This document shows, piece by piece, positions 33,480 to 45,000 of a stretch of 64,000 bases of DNA. Source of the DNA: Xenopus tropicalis (lineage: Eukaryota; Chordata; Amphibia; Anura; Pipidae); the NCBI RefSeq assembly GCF_000004195.4, contig NC_030677.2:175200019-175264018 (forward strand), given 5' to 3'. The position numbers and the translations under genes were made by a program. Within the stretch, counting starts at the first letter, position 1. Every line of letters starts with the position of its first letter. The notes below the pieces were generated by a model, which ran no database searches, was not told the origin of the DNA, and saw nothing but the letters and a program-made list of their open reading frames with translations.

Positions 33480-33715
33480 AGATTGATTGTCATGGATATC
33501 ATTCCCTGCACCCTTGAACTTTTACTGAAATCGCGGAAGTTTCCTCTCGAGGCAACTTGTGTGATTTCACTGAAATCGCGCCGCCGTGTATGCCATCCCA
33601 CCGGCGATTTACATTTTCGCCAGTGGGATGGCAATCCTGGGAGATTAGTCGCCCGCGAACAGGGAGTTTTGTCGCGGGCGACTAATCTCCCCGTGTGCCA
33701 GAGCCCTCAAGGTTA
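33480..33715. mobile_element. Palindrome-rich MITE
   Basis: Two hairpins are obvious. One has 20-base perfect arms at 33639-33658 and 33672-33691 (GGGAGATTAGTCGCCCGCGA type) around a 13-base loop. The other is near 33594-33631 ('catcccaccggcga' against 'tcgccagtgggatg'). CpG-dense blocks such as 'tcgcgggcgac' contrast with the CpG-poor surroundings. Overlapping frames are artefacts. Confidence 0.75.
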
Positions 33716-34353
33716 CAAAACACCAGAAAATCCCCTGCCATAAACAATACTGAGAATTGCCTCTGCTAAAACACATGTAGAAACAAATATCAGTAAATGA
33801 TCAGCATTGTCTATTTTAGTAGCCGTGAGAAATAGCTGCTACTAGTAGCTCTCTATGTGTTCACCCTAAGTATGTGATAACTCCCAATGTGATTATATAC
33901 AAATATAAAAAGCTTATAGCCTAGAACATTATGTGTTGTACCAAGAAAAAGCCTCTGAAGTGAGCTACTGTTGCAACAAATTTGTGTGGCTTCAAAGATA
34001 AGAAATGAACTAGAACTAAACTACTGTAGAACTACAGTAGAAAATTCTCAGTTATTAGTGAAGATAAATGTGTCAATTCATCTGAATGTTTGTTTGTCTT
34101 CTGTGCTGTTTGATGCAGTGTCAGAGCTCAGTGGCAGCTCTAACACCTCTATAAAAATTGTTAAATATGGAATGTTTAGTAATTACCAAACATTTGCAAA
34201 TTGCACCCTAAGGGGAAATAATAAATGGGAAAAATGGGAAACAAATAGCAAATAAGAATAAGAATGTGTGTTTTGCAGTGTGAAGGGTACAGGCTACAAC
34301 ATTTTAATTGCCGGAAGTGGCCGTTTTCAGTTTTCAGGTACACAAAATCTGTA
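33716..34353. other. Unique AT-rich sequence
   Basis: No gene or repeat is recognised. Confidence 0.45.
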
Positions 34354-34357
34354 TTAA

Positions 34358-34849
34358 AGGGGAACTCTTGCTTCCAAACCAAAATTTGTTAAAGATCCCC
34401 ACACAGCACAGAAACCCCTAATATACCTATCACTGCAATCTGTTCCTTCAAAAAGTATGAATAAATACCAGTTGTAAATGCTGAAATCCAGCTGCAAAAC
34501 AGTTCTTCTCTTTCTGTATTATTTGAAATCCTGGTAGGGGAGGAGGGACTAAAACACTGATGTTACAAATTGTAACAAATTCTGAACAGCTTACATAACC
34601 AATAATAAATTGCCCTGCAATGTTCTTTTCCTTATTCACATCACATGTGCAGGGAATTGTAGGATTTGGAGGATGCAGGCTGAAGATAGGCTGAGGATAG
34701 TCGACTACAGGTCAGCAGTAGAACAGGGGGCCAGGCTTAGGTGAGTGTTCCAAACCATATTATTACTTTAAAAGTCATGAAAAAGCTACATATTTTTTAA
34801 TGCTGTATTTTACTAACTTGTTTAAGTTGTGTTTGGGTGGAGTTCCCCT
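34358..34849. mobile_element. TTAA-flanked MITE (AGGGGAACTC termini)
   Basis: TTAA lies at 34354-34357 and 34850-34853. The ends AGGGGAACTC and GAGTTCCCCT are inverted. Internal blocks 'cactgcaatctgttccttc', 'ctgaaatccagctgcaaaac' and 'ggaggagggactaaaacac' recur at 40140-40410. Confidence 0.85.
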
Positions 34850-34853
34850 TTAA

Positions 34854-36194
34854 ATGTATGCAATTTGCTAGCATTTCTTCTATTAATGACTTTTATTAAT
34901 ATATTTTATTATATTTAGAGTTAAAGCAAAGCTTTCACATGTGGGTGCTGAATATAGCCTATGAAGTTTACAGTGCCTTGCAGCTATAACTTATATTTAT
35001 ATAAAACTTGTTTTAGGGCTGTTTTAAGTGACTATCTATAATCTGAATATACAGAAATGCCTTAAAGAAGAATAAAATGATGAATTTCACGGGAGCTTTA
35101 CAGCTTTACATTAGCTTTATCCTTTCAGACTATGGAAATAAAATCAGACCTATCCGTCAATAAACATCTGAAAGCCCTTTATTTGCCTGTAAGGAAATAA
35201 AACTCCATTATTGCAATATATTTGGTAGGTGATTCAGAGACACATAATTGGTTTCCTTTTAGGATCATCATTGTCCTGAATGATATTTTTAGCAGAACAA
35301 TTTAGTCGGCTTATGGGAAATTAGTTGGCAAAAAGATTATAATTTTTTTCTGTTCTTCATTTTACAGAACCTGGGATACTTTGGAGAGAAATAAAATGAA
35401 ATCAGTCACGTCCCTTGACATTCTCTAGTGTTTCCCAACAAGTTTTAGAATTTAGTTTTTATACTAAAGTTCAATAACCAGTATCCAGTGGAACAATGAG
35501 TTTGGCAGCTTGCGAATAGATAATGCTCACTATTTGTTACTATTTGTTAAGCGGAAGTGTTAGTTTAATTTAGGTGAAGGAATTAATTATGTACTGAGCA
35601 ACTATTATCACCAAAGGAAATTGGAATACGTAGTATCTGATGGGACCAAAATGTCTACTGACTTACTACATTTACCCAGGCCAATATCTCTAAACCAGTG
35701 ACATTACAGCCTTTATTGTACAATAAGTCCCAGCATCTTTCAAGATCCTTTGGTTGTTAGGAGATGGAGGGAGTTGGAGGACCAAAAGGTGGACAGCCTA
35801 ATCCCACGTCTAGAAAAACTAGCCAGGGCTAGAACTTTGGGTAGGCAGAGGAGGCACATGTCTAGGGCACAACGGTACAATCTCTCTAACAGTGAGTACT
35901 ATCTCTTGGTTGTTGCCAACACTATTCCTGTGTAATGTTGACATTGTCTTAAGTATCTATGAAGTGGCTGATCATTGTACCTTCTGAACAGAACCACCAA
36001 AGAGATTGTATAGTTATCATAGTTATCTTTGTTTTTGTAGGTAACTGTCAGGATTTGCAGTTTGGGTGACATTTGGAGTGAATAGTTATTTAGGGGTATA
36101 TTTAGCATGCTTTGTAAAAAGTGGAGTGAAACATAACCGGTGATGTGATGGAATTTTATAATGATTGCTCAGCTCCATTTCCACTAGAGTTAAG
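34854..36194. other. Unique sequence
   Basis: No gene is supported. The part at 35750-35935 reads as a short Arg/Leu-rich frame and may come from an old element ('gcagaggaggcacatgtctagg'). Confidence 0.35.
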
Positions 36195-36575
36195 AATACT
36201 AAATAACCATTCACTTGTCTTTGGGAGATCTCATCTGCTCATTTGGCTTTAAATATCATCTGTATGCTAATGATATCCAAATATACTTTCCAACCCCTTC
36301 ATAAACAATTGAAACTGAGACCCAAAACTCACTACCTCCAACCAATCTCCAACTGGATGAACCAATGTCAATGTTATACCTAACAAAAACATTAACTTAA
36401 CATCTTTTCCACAGCTGTCACTTTTTATTAAACACAATATTGCAGTCTGTCCCTTTCTTTCAACTGTAACAGCAAAGAGGCCTGTGCATGCTCTCATCCT
36501 GTCCCAACTAGACTATTGCAACCTGTTACTAACTGTCCTGCTATCTCTCCTCACTGCCAGAATTCTTCTCCTCTC
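36195..36575 (+). pseudogene. L2-type LINE RT remnant, 5' part
   Basis: The reading FGFKYHLYANDIQIYFPTPS-like stretch at about 36245-36303 is the L2 RT motif around YADD with the first catalytic Asp changed to Asn. A shifted frame gives QPISNWMNQ (about 36338), and another gives HALILSQLDYCNLLL (about 36487-36530), the well-known L2 block after the RT core. Multiple frameshifts and stops are present. It continues at 37040 after the hAT-like insert. Confidence 0.8.
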
Positions 36576-36586
36576 ATCCAATAGAG

Positions 36587-37035
36587 CAGTGCTGTCCAAC
36601 TTCTGTGGTACCAAGGGCCGGAATTTTTCCAGCCTCAGTGGTGGAGGGCCGATAATGGAAACTAGTTTTGACCACTCCCCTTTTTAAAACCACACCCACT
36701 TGAAACCACACCCATGTTATCGCATGACCATAGCCATATTAATGGTGGTAGTACAGCAAAAACCTGCCATACTCTGCCTGCCCTACCCTGCCTGTGTGAG
36801 CCATACTCTGCCTGCCCTACCCTGCCTGTGTGTGCCATACCCTGCCTGTGTGTGCCATACCCTGCGTGTGCCATACTCTGCATTCCCTACCCTGCCTGTG
36901 TGTGCCATACTCTGCCTTCCCTACCCTGCCTGTGTGTGCCATACTCTGCCTGTCCTATGCTGCCTGTGTGTATGGCACATACAGGCAGCATAGGGCAGGC
37001 AGAGTATGGCACACTCAGGCAGCCTACAGCCTCAC
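36587..37035 (+). mobile_element. hAT-like element carrying a 34-bp minisatellite
   Basis: It starts CAGTGCTGTCCAACTTCTG, a typical hAT terminus, with 'aagggccggaatttttcc' and 'gagggccgataatgg' blocks. A minisatellite fills the centre (36767-36972) and then appears in inverted form to about 37024. The opposite terminus is not clear. It interrupts the L2 LINE. Confidence 0.6.
36767..36972 (+). repeat. 34-bp minisatellite, seven units with short variants
   Basis: Units start CCATACTCTGCCTGCCCTAC and end CCTGCCTGTGTGTG. Full 34-base units are at 36767, 36801, 36871, 36905 and 36939. Shortened ones of 20 and 16 bases are at 36835 and 36855. Because 34 is not a multiple of three, Cys/Pro/Leu-rich frames appear in all frames and are not genes. 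Confidence 0.95.
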
Positions 37036-37039
37036 GACA

Positions 37040-37215
37040 TCTCTTCTCTTGTGTTTCCATACATTCCTGACTGACTCCTCTGCTTCTCTCGGAGGAACCT
37101 CTTGGTTGCGCCCCCCACTACTACTGCTGTTTCCAATCTTAGAACTTTCTGCCTTGCTGCCCCTTATATTAGGAATGCCATCCCTGAATCCTCACAGTGT
37201 CTCCCATGATAAGGG
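37040..37215 (+). pseudogene. L2-type LINE RT remnant, 3' part
   Basis: A reading of NLRTFCLAAPYIRNAIPES (about 37135-37192) parallels the L2 C-terminal block FSVAAPxLWNSLP. It follows the sense and spacing expected if the block at 36587-37035 is removed. Confidence 0.65.
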
Positions 37216-38849
37216 TTGCTCATTATTGCTGGTGTCCTTTGTAACCTCTTCAGCTCAAAATGTTCCATTTGGAATTCGATTTCCTACAAATATTTATATC
37301 TAATTTACATATTAATAGAAATAAGACGTTCAGCAGCCTTGTTTACATATAGTGCCACTAATATGTCAGTGTGACCTAGTAGTTCCATGAACATGGGACA
37401 TTTACTAATGCGCTGAGCAAATAGAGGATTACTTTATGCTGACAACATTTACATTTTATAACATTGATATCATAAAAGGTACAGTTATGCTTTAAAACCA
37501 TATTAAAAATTAATCATGGTCTTGCTAACCCTTTCTGTATTATTAATACCAGATATGTATAGGCAGATATACCAAAAGACTCATACAACATATTTAAAAT
37601 ATATCCCCAATTCTTGCTAATAGGCCTTGGCTAGTATTTTGACTCTTGCCACATCCTGAAGCGCCCCATCTTCATCAAGTCTGTTTTTTTTTATTGTGAT
37701 TGTATTTTCATCAAGAGTTTCAGGGGGGTTTATTGGTTTGTTTGTTTTTTGGAGTTTTTTTTCTGGAGTTAAACTTACTTAGTAGAGACAGATCTTGTGT
37801 TATGTATCCTGAATGGCTATGGATTTTTGTCCCAGCACAAGTGCAGATTCTGAACTTTGTGTTGTAAATAAGTGATATTGCTAAAGTGTTTGCAACACTT
37901 TACAAACCACAGAAATATATAGGGGAAGGAAGCTGAGAATTTATCACACAGTTGTAAGGAGCTCTCTGTTCAAAAGCTTTGAAGAAGAGGAGTCATACAA
38001 ATAGGTGGAAAATCTACAAGGTGGGTATATAATGAGCCTGAGCAACATTGCTGAAATGCTTCTTTAAGATAGGGCGATTTATAACATGGAAGGCAAGGTG
38101 AAACGTGCAAAAGACAGACACCATTATTTAGCACTTTGTACATGGCCTTCCATGCTAGATAAATTACTGCAGGTCTCTTCCTTATGTTTCAGAGCTGTGA
38201 CTGTCCCCCAGTATTCCAGCAGTGCATTTGTTGTGCAAGTTAGGGAGTAGCAGCAGATGCAGGCTACAATAGGGCCCTTTACAGGGTTGGCCCACAGCTG
38301 CCAATGCTGCTCTTGCAGGGTTTATATTGTTTGTGAGTTCATATATTACATATATTACATGAGTATACAAATATTCTTTTCCCAGCATCAATAGATGGAT
38401 CCAATAAATTACCCCTCTTAACTGTTTGCAGATTGTAGATAGTTCTAGAGGCATGAGGCAGTTAAGGAGAAGTATGCCATCCAGGTACTATTGATATGTT
38501 AATAAAGGTATTAGGGTTCATTTATGAATTCAAGTGCAGTGTGCAAAGTATAACTTTAGATGCAGTTTGGCATGGTTTTTACCCAAATGCAGTTTTTCCC
38601 ACCCACAATTCCAGCATAATTGCAGGCACAAAAGGGTGCTTAATCTGATGTAACTGGCATGATGCATTAAACAGTGTGTAATTGTGCATGCACATTGTGA
38701 TGAACTGGAAATCATTGCACTGTAAATTTTAACATTTGGGATTACTTGCCATCATGATGACATGTGCACATGAGCAGTGCAGCGCCAGGACCTGCAGTAT
38801 CCCTCACCCCTCTTTTGTACACCAACACGATAAATGGACACTAACCATA
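37216..38849. other. Unique sequence
   Basis: No gene is seen. The part at 38515-38720 ('ttagggttcatttatgaatt', 'taactggcatgatgcatt') may be an old MITE without clear ends. Confidence 0.35.
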
Positions 38850-39245
38850 ATTGGGAAGAGAAGGCCACAGTTGTTTAATAACTAGGATATTTAACATAAA
38901 TTAGCACATATAAACAACCATACTATATTGTAATATAACTATTTGTACTGCAAATATTAAACAGCAGAAAACAATGCACCTTTCCAAGAGGACCGATCCT
39001 GAGCCCAAGCCTGAAGCCTGGTTCCTGCCTCCTATCCAAGTTTTATTCAAAGATTATCCATCTCTCCAAGGATCCCATACCTACCCAGATACCCCCACAG
39101 CTTACCAACTGCACCTTTTCATTACCTCAACCGACTCCTACCTACTGTAACTACACAGCCTTCAAGCTCCAAGTTTACCCTGCATCAGTATGCACAATGA
39201 CTGAGCTCCTCCCACATGGATGCTTTATCAGAGGATAACTTCTCC
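38850..39245 (-). mobile_element. C-rich retroelement-like block, related to 4205-5052
   Basis: 'aaggccacagttgtttaata' near 38861 aligns with 'tggccacagctttatttaat' near 4284, and both are followed at similar distance by a C-rich stretch. Edges are uncertain. Confidence 0.4.
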
Positions 39246-40139
39246 TAAGTACTTGTTGTAATTAATTGTTGGGATCTTATATAAATTAAATAAAAACTAT
39301 GAATTGCAAGAAAAAAAAATGAAAAATAATTTTCTTTAGATGAATCAAACGAAAGTTCTGTTCTATTAAGTTGGATTCTCAAGGGCACCATTTTCTCATA
39401 GGGTTTTTAAGTAAAGTGGCTGAAACCACAGTGCGTGTATTAATATAAGAGTGAGACAATTTTTTTATAATTAGTTGCATGCTGATTGTAAGCAAAGGAA
39501 CTGTGAATGTGGGAAAACAGGAGCAGGTACATAAACTGGATAAAATATAAAGTTGCAAAAGAAGAATATAAAAATGAATGTGAGCTAAGAGATACCATTA
39601 CACAGAGTCTTCAAAAATGTATTACTAACACAGTAATAGCAAGGGCAGGCTGAAAATTAGCTTGTCAGATTACACCTAATGCATTTTCATGTTCACCATA
39701 TAAATAGCAATGCTCCATTTAAAGCTCTCAGTTAGAGTTAGAAGCCAGCTGCAGCAGATACAGAGGTACAAATATAAGGTCCATAACATACATGTAGCTC
39801 TATTGCCTGTGCAGGGACTTTGGCATTATCTTTTTTATGACTTGCCTGAATGAGTACTCATTTAGGGTCAATGGTAGAAAAGGAGTAGAAAGAAGCATTG
39901 TGTTGCCATTGCCTGTTCAAGTTAAAATACAACTAATATTGAAGATCTCTTCTCTTGTCCTTATCCTTACACCTTACCTGATGTCTTGGAACTAGTCTGC
40001 TTGCTTCTCTGCAGGTTTGGGGTGGCGAAAAGGAAGTAAAAACAAATTTGAATTTTGCACTTTTCAGGCCTCACCTACTTGACTATTATTTAGCAGGGAC
40101 CAGGAAAATTGTACTATTTATCCACTGTTGAAATCATGG
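39246..40139. other. Unique sequence
   Basis: No gene or repeat is recognised. Confidence 0.45.
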
Positions 40140-40410
40140 CAACCACCTAATATAGCTTATCATATATCACTGTAATCTGTTCCTTTAAAAATTGTGAATA
40201 AATACCATTTTAATATGCTGAAATCTAGCAGCAAAACAGTTCTTCACTTTCTGCATCATTTGAAATCCTGGCAGAGGAGGAGGGACTAAAACACTAATGT
40301 TACAAATAGTAACAACTTCTTCACGGCTTTCAGGCAACATGTAGTAACTACAAAAACCGGGATGCATTGTGCTGTGATGTTCCTTTCCTTATTGACAACA
40401 TTTAGAATAA
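40140..40410. mobile_element. Partial TTAA-type MITE (34358 family)
   Basis: 'cactgtaatctgttcctttaa', 'gctgaaatctagcagcaaaac' and 'ggaggagggactaaaacact' follow the order of 34358-34849. Both ends are missing. Confidence 0.7.
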
Positions 40411-40835
40411 TGGAGGGCACTCCGGGCTAAGATATTCTTGCCCCTTATAAACAATTTTATAAGGTGCTAGGGTTTCAACAATCCCCCCATTAGAGGATTA
40501 TATATACCAGTAAATCCCCAAATAAACCCTGCACAATGGAAAAAACGTTCCCAGGGAGGTATTATAGTTAAAAAAACAACTTTATTTAACAAATCATTAA
40601 GCAGCCAAAACATTGCATTTTAAACAGTACAATATCCATCAAATAAACAATAAATACCACTCAGTGAAAAAACTGAACAAAAGGATATGAAGGCAGATAC
40701 GCTGGATGAGAGAATACCCCAATGTTTCGTCTCAAACGCCTTTGTCAATGGAGCAAGTAATTTCATACCTTCACGAAATCATGCCAAAAACAATACTATG
40801 CAGCCAATGTAAAATTTTAGTATAAAAATGGTGTT
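40411..40835. mobile_element. Unclassified dispersed repeat
   Basis: 'aatgtttcgtctcaaacgc' with 'ctttgtcaatggagcaagt' near 40720 resembles a class of frog repeats with an ACGTTTCG ... TTGACAAAGG core. 'ctttatttaacaaatcatta' near 40580 reads like an antisense polyadenylation region. Ends unknown. Confidence 0.4.
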
Positions 40836-41111
40836 TAGTGATGAGTGAATTTTTTCGACAGACATGGATTTGCAGCAAGTTTCCGCATTTCACCAATTGT
40901 TTCGCAAAACTTCATCACGCGTCAAAAAAAAGTTGCGTCAAATTGGGCGTGGTCACAGCAAAATAGGCTCAGTCGTAACAAATAAAAGATGTGTGCGACA
41001 AAAAAGTCACACAGCAAACGAGTTTCATGGATTTTTTGCCGTTTCGGGAATTTTCTTGACGTTTTGCAAATTTTTTGGCAAAGTGAAATGGGACAGATTT
41101 GCTCATCACTA
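40836..41111. mobile_element. hAT-type MITE (TAGTGATGAG family), complete copy
   Basis: Termini TAGTGATGAGTGAAT and TTTGCTCATCACTA. Flanks ATGGTGTT (40828-40835) and ATGATGTT (41112-41119) match 7 of 8. The interior resembles 16189-16516 with 'gcgtcaaaaaaaagttgcg' and 'gccgtttcgggaattttc'. Confidence 0.9.
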
Positions 41112-41119
41112 ATGATGTT

Positions 41120-41878
41120 TGCTTGTAAAAAAAAAAACAGTGCAAAAAGCAGAGGTGCTAAATAATATTTTTTATACAAATTTTTATGCAAATTTTGATA
41201 CCAGAGTTACTTGACCATGGTCTGTAGTGCATACACAGAGGGTGTATAACAGCGACATTTTTTTAGTAATTTGTCAATTTGCCAGCTAAAACTTGCCAAG
41301 ATCATGTAGAAGTCAGTGGTTTTGGTTTTTTGTCACTAGTTTGTTGTGCACAAATTTAAAAAGGTGAAGGTTTTAGTGCAAAAATTTGAAAAATTCTTAG
41401 TTTGGCGACTTTTCTGCAACTGTGGGGAATTTTTTCAGTTCATTACACTATTATGTAATGTACAATTAGTTACTACGTATATATATAGATTGTTATTGTT
41501 CTGTGGATGTAAAAACAGTTGCAAAATTGTTGTTTTAAAAAATGTTAATTAGACAAATTAGTTAAGGAATTTTAGAAATGGGGGCTTAAATACTGTTTGA
41601 CTAACTAATGGCTTATACCCTGCTATGGTACAGAAGATGTACAGCAGACAATTGTTCTAATATGTTGTAGTTTATTATAGGACTGAACAAGCTGAAGTTA
41701 TGATTTGTCTCACAGTGTAGACAAAAATAACATGGAACCTGGAAGGGGTCATCTTTTCAATGAAAACTAATTAAAGTATGTATTTTTTTCCATAAAAGTA
41801 ATAAAGTAATGGTGTATTTGTGTGTGCCTAGCACATTCTGAAAAGTTTGTTTCATAGGAAAATTAGATTTGCTTCATG
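41120..41878. other. Unique AT-rich sequence
   Basis: Words such as 'cagctaaaacttgccaag' near 41283 and 'gcaaaaatttgaaaaattc' near 41377 recall old MITE material. No gene. Confidence 0.35.
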
Positions 41879-41880
41879 TA

Positions 41881-42457
41881 CAGGTATGAACCTGTTATCC
41901 AGAATTCTTGGGACTGACCTGGGTTATTTCTGTGATTTGGATCCTCATATGTTAAGTCAGGGATCCCCAACCTTTTATAACTGTGAGCCACATTCAAATG
42001 GAAAAAGTGGGGAGCAACACAAGCATGAAAATGGTTCCTGATGGTGCAAATAAGAGCTATAATTGGCTATTTACTAGCCCCTATGTGGACTGACATCCTA
42101 CAGAAGGCTCTGTTTGACATTATATTGGGTTTTTATGCAGCCAAAAATTGCCTCCAAGCCAGGAATTAAAAAATATGCACCTGATTTAAGGCCACTGGGA
42201 GCAACATCCAAGGGGTTGGGGAGCAACATGTTGCTCAGAAGCCACTGGTTGAGGATCACTGTGTTAAGTCTACTAAAAAATTGTCTAAATATTAAAAAAC
42301 CCAATAGGATTGTTTGTCTCCAATAAGGATTAATTGTATCTTAATTGGATCAAGTACAAAGTACTATTTTATTATTACAGAGAAAAGGGAAATCATTTTT
42401 TAAATGTAAGTTACTTGATTAAAATAGAGTCTATGAGAGATGGCTTTCATGTACCTG
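41881..42457 (+). mobile_element. TA-flanked MITE (CAGGTAT termini) with nested insertion and deletion
   Basis: Begins CAGGTATGAACCTGTTATCC and ends TCATGTACCTG, with TA at 41879-41880 and 42458-42459. The middle is split by a hAT element (41958-42261). The usual blocks between 'gagagatggc' and the right end are missing, so a deletion of some 50 bases is likely. Confidence 0.85.
41958..42261 (+). mobile_element. hAT-type non-autonomous element (GATCCCCAACC family), nested, complete
   Basis: Begins CAGGGATCCCCAACC and ends GGTTGAGGATCACTG. TGTTAAGT occurs perfectly on both sides (41950-41957, 42262-42269). It sits inside the TA-flanked MITE and is therefore the younger of the two. Frames over it are not genes. 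Confidence 0.95.
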
Positions 42458-42489
42458 TATGATCATATGACATTATTTTTAAGCTTTAA

Positions 42490-42906
42490 AGGAACAGTAA
42501 CACCAAAAAATGAAAGTGTATAAAAGTAACTAAAATATAATGTGCTGCTGCCCTGCACTGGTAAATGTTGTGTGTTTACTTCAGAAAGTCTACTATAATT
42601 TATATAAATAAGCTGCTGTGTTGCCATGGGGGCAGCCATTCAAAGGAGAAAAGGCACAGGCACATAGCAGATAACAGGTAAAACACCATTGTATTCTACA
42701 GAACTTATCTGTTATCTGCTATGTAACCTGTGCCTTTTCTCCTTTTTTCCAGCTTGAATGGCTGCCCCCGTGGCTACACAGCAGCTTATTATATAAATTA
42801 TAGTAGTGTTACTGTAGCAAACACACCAGTTTTACCAGTGCAGGGCAACAGTGCATTATATTTTTATTACTTTAAAGCTCTTTAATTTTTTGGTGTTACT
42901 GTTCCT
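42490..42906. mobile_element. T2-type MITE, complete reference copy
   Basis: TTAA lies at 42486-42489 and 42907-42910, with ends AGGAACAGTAACACC and GGTGTTACTGTTCCT. The two halves mirror each other along almost the full length (for example 'gccatgggggcagccattc' against 'gaatggctgcccccgtgg'), so single strands would fold into one long hairpin. It serves as the template for reading the broken copy at 3917-5159. Confidence 0.9.
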
Positions 42907-42910
42907 TTAA

Positions 42911-44652
42911 TAAACTGTTTAAAAGTAAATAAGGGAAAATAAATAACAAGTATCACAAGACTCATTCATTTTGTACATTTCTTTGTTACATAACACAAAC
43001 CTTGAGCTCCCTTTATGGGGACACAGAGCAGTGAACAGTGCAAATGCTATTCACAAAGGTACTTGCACCAAACTGGCAGTTGCGTCAGCTTTGCTGAATA
43101 AAATGCAATATGTAAAGTACAAGGACCATGGACACAAGGGAGCCCTGGAATTAATACCTGCCTTGAAGAGGTCGTATTCCCCAGGCTTCCTTTGTGTCTT
43201 GCACCTACACATACAACTGACCTGCACTCAATGAATCACACATTAATGCCATTTCTGGGACCATAAACATCACCCGCTGGAAATTAAACAACATCCACAC
43301 CAACGTTTTTACCATTTTTTTAAGCTCAGGCATGTATCTATTTTTGTGTTAAAGTGAAATGTTTTGCATTTTGGCTGCTTCAACAACAGATGTCTTTAGC
43401 AAAAGATATCATACATTATAATCTGAAAACATTTTTATTTTTTTCTAATTAACCGCCTATACAGTGTATATATAGTGGAATTTTATACGTCCATTAAAAC
43501 TGTTCATAGGGAACTGGTAAAATTAAACACTAACTCATTTCCATTAAGCAAGACTGTGACAAAAGCATTGCACTGAGCATTATGTTCAATAAAAACAAAG
43601 CTTATGTTAGAGCGGTAGAGTTCTTTGCAATGTTTTGCTGCCCCCTAATGCTTAACAAGAAAAAAAAGTGTAGCTCCACAATACTTTTATTTTGATTTAG
43701 TAGATCTTATTGGAAAACCTTATTAGATGTTTTTTTTCATAAAGCCCACAGAGTTATACAAGAGAAACTTCAGAGATACTGGATATTGGAAAGCAAATGC
43801 ATGATGTTTATATGTGTCCATAAATTATCTTTCCATCTATCTACTGATGTTCTATTATCTATCTATCTACCTATCTCTCTACCTATCTATTTATATGAGA
43901 CATAAAACATCCCTCAAGTACACAGGCCAGTGTCACTGAAAGCAAATAAGCAAAATGGAAAAATGTGCCATGTTTGGGGGCTTTTAGAATTTGAACACCT
44001 AAAGGTCTTTTTACAATTTTTTCACAACTACCAGTATAAATATAAAAGGCAGAATGTAATAAAAATCAAATTTGCATTATGCACTGGGACTGTTAGAGAC
44101 TGACAGATACATTTACAAATAACTGCAGATATGTTTGCAGACGTTTGAGTAAATGTTCAGAATAATATTTTTTTACTATGCCAAAAAGAAGTTTTTGGCA
44201 TTTTTTTTTTCATTATTGACTTTACATTTCCCAAAGAATAATTTTATCATTGGTTTTGCTTCATTAGGTAAAAACATCTGCTATAAAGGCTGAAAATCAG
44301 CAAGGGTTTCACAAGATGATTAGGCTTGTAAATCTTCATGTTTATACCACTGCAGCATAATAAAATCTTGGGTCTAAAGTCAAAAAACAAATATTGATTG
44401 TCTGGTTTTCCACCCAAAAAGAAACATATCACTAATTTACTTGCTGTGAACATTTTGCCCCATTTCAGCAGCTTCAGCTTATAGGATAAACCCATGTAAA
44501 TGGGATTTTCTTGGAGCTCTTTGGGATTAGTTCCCAGAATTCCTTGTGGGATGTTTTTTTGGCAAAATTAAACATCCAGTTTGGTTTTTTGACTGTAAAA
44601 CCTCTTTAAACTTTAGGCCTACTAGAATTAAGGTGAGATAAGGGTGTGAACT
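42911..44652. other. Unique sequence with a small microsatellite
   Basis: No gene is supported. A CTAT/CTAC tetranucleotide tract lies at about 43838-43890. The 87-residue frame at 42971-43234 has no recognised motif. Confidence 0.4.
43838..43890. repeat. Imperfect (CTAT)n microsatellite
   Basis: Repeated CTAT, CTAC and CTCT tetramers. Confidence 0.8.
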
Positions 44653-45000
44653 ATAAAGGTGGCCATACACGCACCGATAATATCGTACGAAACCTTGTTT
44701 CGTACGATATTCGGTGCGTGTATGGTATGTCGACGAGTCGACCGATATCGCAGGAAGCTGCTGTTATCAGCCGACTCGCCGATCGGACCAGTTTGAAAAT
44801 TTTGATCGGGCGCCATAGAAGGCGCCTGACCAAAATCTCCCTTCAGCGCTGAATCGGCAGAAGGAGGTAGAAATCCTATTGTTTCTACCTCCTTACCTGC
44901 CGATTCAGCACTGAATGGTGTGTGGCGGATCTGACGATGTTTTGTGTGACCGATGGTCGCACGAAACATCGTCAGATCGCCACGTGTATGGCCAGCTTTA
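44653..45000. mobile_element. Palindromic, CpG-rich MITE
   Basis: The ends TAAAGGTGGCCATACACG and CGTGTATGGCCAGCTTTA are inverted. Three internal hairpins are visible: 44663-44726 (around TCGTACGAAAC), 44849-44908 (around GGAGGTAGAAA) and 44928-44978 (around GATCTGACGATGTTT). Many intact CpG sites in a CpG-poor region suggest recent insertion. The 113-residue minus-strand frame here is a translation of the palindromes. Target duplication unclear. Confidence 0.85.

Noticed and set aside
36700..37303. Cys/Pro-rich frames in all three plus frames
   Set aside because: They are produced by the 34-bp minisatellite; a 34-base period shifts frame with each unit.
44628..44969. 113-residue minus-strand frame
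   Set aside because: It lies wholly in the palindromic MITE, and long frames on both strands follow from its CpG-rich hairpins.
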